Below are positions 1 through 4,403 of a DNA stretch of 7,066 nt, piece after piece; the stretch's first letter is position 1, and every line of letters starts with the position of its first letter. The notes below the pieces were generated by a model. The model had not been told where the DNA came from. It worked only from the letters and a program-made list of their open reading frames with translations, and did no database searches. Position numbers and translations under genes: made by a program. This DNA is from Pseudomonadota bacterium (lineage in GTDB: Bacteria; Pseudomonadota; Alphaproteobacteria; Rhizobiales; Beijerinckiaceae), in the NCBI GenBank assembly GCA_023422485.1, contig JAGTAM010000285.1:1-7066 (forward strand), in the 5' to 3' direction.

Positions 1-741
1 ATGATGAAGATGGCGCAGGGCGCGGCCGAGGCGGAGACCTCCGGCATCACCGACATGTTCGGCGGCGTCGCCTCCGCCGACGTGGCGCTTCGCATCCCGC
101 CGCACGAGTTCTGGACCCATACCGACAAGCTCAAGCGCGAGTGCGACGCCATCGGCTTCTTCCTCTCGGGCCACCCGCTCGACGAGTACGGGCCGATCCT
201 GGAGAAGCTGCGGGTCCAGTCCTGGGCCGATTTCTGCCGGGCGGTTCGGGCGGGCACGGCCAGCGTCGGGCGGATCGCGGCCTCGGTGCTCGACCGTTCG
301 GAGCGGCGCACCAAGAGCGGCAACAAGCTCGGCATCGTCATCCTCTCGGACCAGACCGGCCACTTCGAGGCGATCATTTTCTCCGAGGGGCTGAACCAGT
401 ACCGCGACATCCTCGAACCCGGCCGCCCGCTGGTGCTGACGATCCAGGCGAACCTCGAGGGCGAGGACGTGCGCGCCCGCATCACCACCGCCGAGCCCCT
501 CGATCAGGCCGCGGCCCGCCACCAGAAGGGCATGCGCATCTTCCTACGGGACGACCGCGCCTTGAGTTCGGTCCAGCAGCGCCTGACCCTGCGCGGCGAG
601 GGCGAGGTCTCGCTGATCCTCATCCTCGACGGCGGCGAGCGTGAGGTCGAGGTGCGCCTGAAGGACCGCTACCAGGCCACCCCGCAGGTCGCGGGCGCGC
701 TGCGCGCCGTGCCGGGCGTGGTGCAGGTCGAGGTGAACTGA
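1..741 (+). CDS. dnaE: DNA polymerase III subunit alpha, C-terminal part (5' end outside window)
   Basis: This is the C-terminal portion of the replicative polymerase alpha subunit, which synthesises DNA in the holoenzyme. The frame is open from base 1, and the ATG there is almost certainly internal, because full DnaE proteins are about 1,150 residues and only 246 codons are present. Residues 16-20 (ITDMF) sit where E. coli DnaE has its internal beta-clamp-binding motif QADMF. Residues 50-63 (AIGFFLSGHPLDEY) are the conserved segment after it. Residues about 86-168 form the OB-fold (RIAASVLDR, GIVILSDQTGHFEAIIF), and residues about 175-246 match the tau-binding C-terminal domain. The gene ends with TGA at 739-741. 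No promoter for it lies in the window. Family assignment is firm. Whether this is dnaE1 rather than the error-prone dnaE2 is inferred from the presence of the intact C-terminal tail. Confidence 0.93.
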   Translation: MMKMAQGAAEAETSGITDMFGGVASADVALRIPPHEFWTHTDKLKRECDAIGFFLSGHPLDEYGPILEKLRVQSWADFCRAVRAGTASVGRIAASVLDRSERRTKSGNKLGIVILSDQTGHFEAIIFSEGLNQYRDILEPGRPLVLTIQANLEGEDVRARITTAEPLDQAAARHQKGMRIFLRDDRALSSVQQRLTLRGEGEVSLILILDGGEREVEVRLKDRYQATPQVAGALRAVPGVVQVEVN

Positions 742-969
742 GGCCGTGGCCGGCCCAACCCTTCGGTAACCAAACCGATCACGTCCGCAAAATAGGGGTG
801 TGACAGCTCCCTTCGTGCCTCACCGCCGCCACAGCTCGGTGATTCTGCCAAGGTATGGTTCGGCCAAGTCGGAGACCGGGCGTGCGTTCCCGTGGGTGGA
901 ACGCGCTCGGCTCCGCGGAGCGGCCGAAGCCCTGCGATTGCCGCGGCGCCGAGCAGGCCGCTGCCTCAT

Positions 970-973
970 GGAG
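970..973 (+). promoter_or_regulatory. Shine-Dalgarno that decides the start of the transglycosylase
   Basis: GGAG lies six bases before the ATG at 980. It overlaps an upstream in-frame ATG at 968, which has no comparable site of its own. The frame is also open further upstream to a GTG at 800, but that extension would put about 60 residues of arginine-rich sequence before the signal peptide, so 980 is preferred. Confidence 0.55.
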
Positions 974-979
974 TGTGGG

Positions 980-1765
980 ATGACCGGACAGGGTTTGAGA
1001 ATGGTGGCGGTGGCCGCCCTGATGGGCCTCGCCGGCACGGCGCAGGCGGCGCAGTGCGGCAACAATGCCGCCGGCTTCGAGGCCTGGAAGGACGAGTTCA
1101 TCGCCGAGTCCAAGGGCCGGGCGAGCCCGGCGGCGCTGGCGGCGCTGGCCAACACCTCCTACTCCACCGCCACCATCTCGGCCGATCGCGGCCAGAAGAG
1201 CTTCAAGCTCTCCCTCGACCAGTTCCTGGCCAAGCGCGGCGGCAACACCATCGTCTCCCGCGGGCGCGCCCTCAAGGCGCAGAACGCGGCGCTCTTCGCC
1301 TCAATCGAGCAGCGCTACGGCGTGCCGCCGGGCCCGCTCCTGGCGATCTGGGGCATGGAGACCGGCTTCGGGGCGGTGAAGGGCAACGTCAACACGCTCT
1401 CGGCGGTCGCGACGCTGGCCTACGATTGCCGCCGCTCGGCCTTCTTCACCGACCAGCTCTATGCCGCGCTCAAGCTTGTCGACAGCGGCGTGCTGACGCC
1501 GACGACCCGCGGCGCCGCCCACGGTGAGGTCGGCCACACCCAGTTCCTCCCCAAGAACGTCCTGACTTACGGCGTCGGCGGCAGCCTCGACAGCGTTCCG
1601 GTCGCGCTGAACTCCACGGCCAACTTCCTCAAGGGACACGGCTGGCAGCGCGGCGCGGGCTACCAGCCCGGCGAGCCGAACTTCGCCGCGATCCAGGGCT
1701 GGAACGCGGCCGGCGTCTACCAGCGCGCCATCGCGATCCTCGGCGCCCGGATCGACGGGCAGTAG
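980..1765 (+). CDS. Secreted MltB-type lytic murein transglycosylase (GH103-like)
   Basis: This is a 261-residue exported enzyme predicted to cleave the MurNAc-GlcNAc bond of peptidoglycan in the periplasm, leaving 1,6-anhydro-MurNAc ends. Residues 1-23 are a signal peptide with a basic start (R7), the hydrophobic core VAVAALMGLAG and the cleavage site AQA. There is no lipobox, so a soluble protein is expected. The catalytic segment AIWGMETGFG places the acid glutamate at E127. It is followed by NTLSAVATLAYD (138-149) and the substrate-groove motif GHTQFLP (185-191). The typical MltB segment GSWAGAMGQTQF is altered here to RGAAHGEVGHTQF, and the region after it is short. There is no C-terminal peptidoglycan-binding domain, so this is a compact family member. 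The start at 980 is chosen on Shine-Dalgarno spacing and signal-peptide position. The gene stands alone 238 bases after dnaE and faces the chaC group. Confidence 0.87.
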   Translation: MTGQGLRMVAVAALMGLAGTAQAAQCGNNAAGFEAWKDEFIAESKGRASPAALAALANTSYSTATISADRGQKSFKLSLDQFLAKRGGNTIVSRGRALKAQNAALFASIEQRYGVPPGPLLAIWGMETGFGAVKGNVNTLSAVATLAYDCRRSAFFTDQLYAALKLVDSGVLTPTTRGAAHGEVGHTQFLPKNVLTYGVGGSLDSVPVALNSTANFLKGHGWQRGAGYQPGEPNFAAIQGWNAAGVYQRAIAILGARIDGQ

Positions 1766-1775
1766 TCCGTCTCGC

Positions 1776-1883
1776 CATCACTGCGGGCGGAGCGAGGCGG
1801 TCCAGGGCGCCGACCTATCCGGCACATTCGCGCCCAGGATCGTCCGCGCCCAGGATCGTCACGGCTTCGCCTCGCGATGACGG
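1776..1883. repeat. Decayed palindromic intergenic repeat element
   Basis: The left arm (1776-1810, starting CATCACTGCGGGCGGAGC) is an imperfect inverted copy of the right arm (about 1846-1883, reading GTCATCGCGAGGCGAAGC on the - strand). The innermost parts pair exactly as GGGCGC (1805-1810) and GCGCCC (1830-1835, repeated at 1846-1851). The arms resemble a widespread intergenic repeat whose consensus I recall as roughly GTCATTGCGAGCGAAGCGAAGCAATCC; that family match is from memory. The element fills the gap between the converging transglycosylase and chaC genes and stops just before the chaC stop codon. It could form a cruciform or an RNA hairpin that helps end transcription in both directions. 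Confidence 0.55.
1829..1860. repeat. Exact 16-bp tandem duplication
   Basis: The unit CGCGCCCAGGATCGTC occurs twice head to tail with no mismatch (1829-1844 and 1845-1860). It lies inside the palindromic element and duplicates part of its right arm. Perfect identity suggests a recent slippage event. Confidence 0.9.
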
Positions 1884-1886
1884 GGT

Positions 1887-2579
1887 CTATCCGCAGGCTG
1901 TGCGCGCCACCCGCAGGCGCTTCGCCACGAGCGCCTGGAGCGACCACAGGTGCCTATCGTGGATGCCGTGCCGGGCGCAGGCCTCCACCGTGTGGAACAG
2001 GTATTCGGCGCTCGGGCCCAGATGTCCGCAGGCCGTCGCGATCTTGTCCGCGATCTCTTCGTCGGAGAGACGTCCGGTGTAGCGATCGCTCTGCCGGTTC
2101 ACCATGAAGGTCAGGGCCGTGACAGGCCCGGCCGCGGTCTCCACGCTGACCCAGCGCCCCTCGTAGCCCTTGCCCTTCATCTCCCGCCGCCAGACCGGCA
2201 TCAGGGTGGCGTGCGGGTCGGCCTCGTCGAGGCGAAAGGCGACGCCCCGGCACAGGCCGCCCCGCTCCAATGCCAGCACGAGGCCCGGCCGCTCCTTCGT
2301 GCCGCGGTAGCGATGCTGCAGCAGGCAGAACCGGCGGTGCCAGCCCCGCACCGTGCCGACGCGCGTTTCGGTGAACGCGAATTCCGGGCTCCACAGCAGC
2401 GAGCCGTAGGCGAACACCCACAGCCCGCCCTCCGGCGAGCGCCGCGCCAGCATCGCGGCGAGCTCGGGCGCCATCTCGGCGTCGGAGAGGAGGGCGAGGG
2501 CGGACGGATCGTCCGGGACCTTTCGTGGGTGAGCGCGGGTGATGAGGTCGAGGGAGAGGGTCAGGGTGCGTGAGGGCAT
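1887..2579 (-). CDS. chaC: ChaC-type gamma-glutamylcyclotransferase
   Basis: This 230-residue cytoplasmic enzyme is predicted to release 5-oxoproline from gamma-glutamyl compounds. ChaC proteins act on glutathione, giving 5-oxoproline and Cys-Gly. The glycine-rich substrate loop is VFAYGSLLWSP (55-65, with YGSL at 58-61). It is followed by GTVRGWHRRFCL (75-86), typical of the family, and by GVAFRL (112-117). The segment VWRREMKGKGYEG contains the likely catalytic glutamate E133. Length fits bacterial ChaC. The start is uncertain: an ATG at 2597 would add six residues, and neither start has a good Shine-Dalgarno sequence. I use 2579 because the basic MPSRTL start resembles relatives. The gene lies 142 bases after the Imm35-like gene on the same strand and may be cotranscribed or have its own promoter. 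The stop (TAG, 1887-1889) abuts the palindromic repeat. Confidence 0.87.
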   Translation of the reverse strand: MPSRTLTLSLDLITRAHPRKVPDDPSALALLSDAEMAPELAAMLARRSPEGGLWVFAYGSLLWSPEFAFTETRVGTVRGWHRRFCLLQHRYRGTKERPGLVLALERGGLCRGVAFRLDEADPHATLMPVWRREMKGKGYEGRWVSVETAAGPVTALTFMVNRQSDRYTGRLSDEEIADKIATACGHLGPSAEYLFHTVEACARHGIHDRHLWSLQALVAKRLRVARTACG

Positions 2580-2721
2580 CGGCCGGCAGCGGACCATTCC
2601 CGCGGCGCGGAGGCAAGCCGTCGTGGTGGTTCGGTTCGACTCGTCCGGATTCGATGTGTCCGCCGTCGAGCTGCTGCGCATCGGCCAGGACGAGGGCGGA
2701 TGGGAACGCCCGCCGAGCCGA

Positions 2722-2997
2722 TCACTCCGCCACGTCGTAGCGCCGCAGAACCGCCGCCGCGTCCCGGTCGAGCGAGCCGCCTTCGAGCACGCGTCCGTCG
2801 TCGAGCAGGACGACCGGACCCTGCCCGACCAGCAAGTCGCCAAAGTCCTGCGTCTCCACGTAGGCGCGGGACTGATAGGAGAAAGCCCAGCCGTTGGAGA
2901 GCCGCTCGACGGGGCCGATTCGCGTCAGCGGCTGGCCGATCGCGCGCGCCTTCTCCGCGAGGAATCGCTCGATGGCGGCTTGCGGCGCAGGCTCCAT
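2722..2997 (-). CDS. Imm35/YrhB-like small protein
   Basis: This is a 91-residue cytoplasmic protein without a signal peptide or membrane segment. The pattern WAFSYQSRAYVET (37-49), then LLVGQGPVVLL (55-65), then DDGRVLEGGS (66-75) and a final RRYDV matches what I know of the Imm35 / YrhB-like domain: an aromatic strand, a glycine-rich GxGP turn and a D-x-G-x-V hairpin. Some Imm35 members are predicted immunity proteins of polymorphic toxin systems, while many are solitary and uncharacterised. No toxin gene is visible here, so an immunity role is not supported by context. The start is firm: AAGGAG lies seven bases upstream, and the ATG shares one base with the TGA of the upstream lipoprotein gene (TGATG), which implies translational coupling. 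A charged helix at residues 8-18 precedes the domain. Confidence 0.82.
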   Translation of the reverse strand: MEPAPQAAIERFLAEKARAIGQPLTRIGPVERLSNGWAFSYQSRAYVETQDFGDLLVGQGPVVLLDDGRVLEGGSLDRDAAAVLRRYDVAE

Positions 2998-3010
2998 CAG
3001 GGCGCTCCTT
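2995..3010 (-). promoter_or_regulatory. Ribosome binding site and overlapping stop-start junction
   Basis: On the - strand AAGGAG (3010 to 3005) is followed after seven bases by TGATG, in which the lipoprotein stop codon and the start of the Imm35-like gene share an A. The site lies inside the end of the lipoprotein coding region. The arrangement is a classic reinitiation or coupling junction. Confidence 0.75.
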
Positions 3011-3410
3011 GGGCTGTCGAACCCGGCGCCGTATCCAGCTCCAAAAACGGCGCGCTGCGCTGCCCCTCGCACACCTCCTCCTCGTCCCGCAGGACGGTGA
3101 GCGCGCCGGCCTCCTCCCGCACCACGAGCTTCGGCCGCTCCGGCTTGCCGAAGGTGCGGCCGCTCATCCGGGTCGAGACACAGACGAGCTGGCGGCCGCC
3201 ATCCTCGAACGGGCCGGCGATGCGGCTGTGGGCGAACCGCACCGGGATCAGCGAGACCGAGCCGAAGGCGATCTGATTTCGGGCGAGCGCGGCGATTCGC
3301 TCGCGGAGCGTGCCGGTCCCGACGCTCGCGGCGGGAGGGGCGGCGGTCGCTGTGCAGCCGCCCACGCCCAGGGCCAGTGCCAGCACCACTCCGCCGTGCC
3401 ACCCGATCAT
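2997..3410 (-). CDS. Small predicted lipoprotein, function unknown
   Basis: This is a 137-residue exported protein. Residues 1-18 form a short hydrophobic signal ending in the lipobox VGGC, so C19 is the predicted lipidated residue. T20 at +2 suggests sorting to the outer membrane by the E. coli rule. The mature part starts with a low-complexity Ala/Pro linker (20-33), then LRERIAALARNQI and a compact domain with conserved-looking GPFEDGGRQLVCVSTRM and a charged LRDEEEVCEG. Cysteines C77 and C114 could form a periplasmic disulphide. I do not recognise the family. The start at 3410 is supported by AGGAGGAG eight bases upstream. The stop overlaps the start of the Imm35-like gene, so both are made together. 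The gene is divergent from recO across 130 bases. Confidence 0.8.
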   Translation of the reverse strand: MIGWHGGVVLALALGVGGCTATAAPPAASVGTGTLRERIAALARNQIAFGSVSLIPVRFAHSRIAGPFEDGGRQLVCVSTRMSGRTFGKPERPKLVVREEAGALTVLRDEEEVCEGQRSAPFLELDTAPGSTAQGAP

Positions 3411-3435
3411 CGCCGAATCTCCTCCTGCGGGAAGA

Positions 3436-3464
3436 ATCGTAGTGCTTACGAGCAGGGCGCGAAA
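3436..3464 (-). promoter_or_regulatory. Candidate promoter of the lipoprotein operon
   Basis: On the - strand TACGAT (3441 to 3436) resembles a -10 hexamer. TTTCGC lies 17 bases upstream as a poor -35. A transcript starting near 3430 would have a leader of about 20 bases holding the AGGAGGAG site (3426 to 3419). The match is weak and is offered only as the best candidate in the divergent spacer. Confidence 0.2.
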
Positions 3465-3540
3465 CCTGTCGGCGGCAGGGTGGAGCCTGTCCCGCGCGTA
3501 CCGCGCTCCCGTGAACCGAAAAAATGCTTATCTCTCTTCC

Positions 3541-4284
3541 ATGCAATGGACCGACGAAGGCCTCGTGATCGGCCTGCGCAAGCACGGCGAGACCGGAATC
3601 GTGCTCGAATTGATGACGCCGGAGCACGGGCGCCATCTCGGGCTCGTCCATGGCGGACGCTCGCGGCGGATGCAGCCGATGCTCCAGCCCCGCAACACCC
3701 TGCGCGCCACGTGGCGGGCGCGGCACGATGGAGCGCTCGGCTCCTATGCCGTCGAGCCGCTGAACATGAATGCCTCGCGGCTGATGGATTCGGGACTGGC
3801 ACTCTACGGTGTCGCGCATCTCTCGACGCTGCTGCGGCTTCTCCCTGAGCGCGATCCGCATCCGGATCTCTACGCGGCGGCGCAGGTGCTGATCGGCCAT
3901 CTCGACGATCCCGAGATCGCGCCCGCGCTGATGGTGCGCTTCGAGCTCGCCCTGCTCGCGGGGCTCGGCTTCGGCCTCGACCTGTCCCACTGCGCGGCCA
4001 CAGGCGCCAATGATGCTCTGGTCTACGTTTCCCCGAAGAGTGGGCGCGCGGTCAGCGCCTCGGCCGGCGAGCCTTTCCGCGATCGCCTGCTGGCCCTGCC
4101 GCCCTTTCTGCGCGATCGCGACCAGCCCGGCAGCGGCTGGCGCACGCCCGATGCCGGCGACGTTCGGGAGGGGTTTACCTTGACGGGCTATTTCCTCGAT
4201 CAGCATGTCTGGCGCCCGCGGGCGCAGGACACGCCGGAGGAACGGGCACGATTCGTCGCACTCGGCACTGGCCAGGGTCGCTGA
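3541..4284 (+). CDS. recO: DNA repair protein RecO
   Basis: This is a 247-residue cytoplasmic recombination mediator that, with RecR and RecF, helps load RecA onto SSB-coated single-stranded DNA at gaps. The N-terminal OB-fold begins MQWTDEGLVIGLRKHGETG (1-19) and continues through GLVHGGRSRR (34-43) to about residue 80. The helical domain covers about 80-247, with LGFGLDLSHCAATG (142-155) and YVSPKSGRAVS (162-172), typical of alphaproteobacterial RecO. Only one cysteine (C151) is present, so the zinc finger of some RecO families is absent. Length is normal. Homology supports the ATG at 3541, although it lacks a Shine-Dalgarno sequence; an in-frame GTG at 3511 also has none. The gene is followed 119 bases later by parC, a neighbourhood I recall as common in Rhizobiales, where rnc and era often lie upstream. 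They are not adjacent here. Confidence 0.94.
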   Translation: MQWTDEGLVIGLRKHGETGIVLELMTPEHGRHLGLVHGGRSRRMQPMLQPRNTLRATWRARHDGALGSYAVEPLNMNASRLMDSGLALYGVAHLSTLLRLLPERDPHPDLYAAAQVLIGHLDDPEIAPALMVRFELALLAGLGFGLDLSHCAATGANDALVYVSPKSGRAVSASAGEPFRDRLLALPPFLRDRDQPGSGWRTPDAGDVREGFTLTGYFLDQHVWRPRAQDTPEERARFVALGTGQGR

Positions 4285-4285
4285 T

Positions 4286-4300
4286 GTTCGTGTTATGTTC
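4286..4300 (+). promoter_or_regulatory. LexA (SOS) box, alphaproteobacterial type, upstream of parC
   Basis: GTTC-GTGTTAT-GTTC is an exact match to the direct-repeat operator GTTC-N7-GTTC bound by alphaproteobacterial LexA. It starts two bases after the recO stop codon and about 100 bases before the parC start. Reading both strands of the window by eye, I found no other copy of this spaced motif. Its position in the only spacer ahead of parC suggests damage-inducible expression of parC. No clear -35/-10 pair is visible next to it; TTGAGC at 4305-4310 is a weak -35 candidate. Confidence 0.6.
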
Positions 4301-4348
4301 CTTTTTGAGCCGAGGGATGCCGCGACTCATTTCGATGGTTCGCGGAGG

Positions 4349-4375
4349 CGGGGGCCGGCGCAAGGTCGGCCCTCG
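4349..4375 (+). other. Hairpin in the parC leader
   Basis: Bases 4349-4357 pair with 4367-4375 in a nine-base-pair stem (one G-T pair) around a nine-base loop. A-rich sequence (ACAAAAATT) follows instead of a T run, so this is not a normal terminator in the + direction. It lies between the LexA-like box and the parC ribosome binding site, and could stabilise or tune the leader RNA. Confidence 0.4.
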
Positions 4376-4393
4376 GACAAAAATTGACGATGT

Positions 4394-4397
4394 GGAG
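4394..4397 (+). promoter_or_regulatory. Shine-Dalgarno that decides the parC start
   Basis: GGAG is six bases before the ATG at 4404 and only three before an in-frame GTG at 4401. The spacing favours the ATG. Confidence 0.65.
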
Positions 4398-4403
4398 TGA
4401 GTG

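Noticed and set aside
763..778. Small inverted repeat TCGGT/ACCGA after dnaE as a terminator
   Set aside because: The stem is only five base pairs with no T run; too weak to call.
910..921. Perfect 12-bp palindrome GCTCCGCGGAGC upstream of the transglycosylase
   Set aside because: It matches no operator I know, and palindromes of this composition are expected in such GC-rich DNA.
800..979. Longer transglycosylase from a GTG at 800
   Set aside because: It would put about 60 arginine-rich residues ahead of a normal signal peptide, and the best Shine-Dalgarno spacing is for the ATG at 980.
2598..2843. N-terminal extension of chaC by 88 residues
   Set aside because: The added residues are Ser/Arg/Thr-rich without family similarity and overlap the Imm35-like gene; ChaC proteins normally start near the chosen ATG.
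2998..4206. Upstream extension of the Imm35-like frame to a 494-codon - strand frame running through recO
   Set aside because: The homologous part begins at 2997 with a strong ribosome binding site and stop-start overlap; the extension is antisense to recO and resembles no protein.
4384..4389. TTGACG just before parC as a -35 element
   Set aside because: The matching -10 would fall inside the parC coding region, so it cannot drive parC, and no other gene starts downstream.
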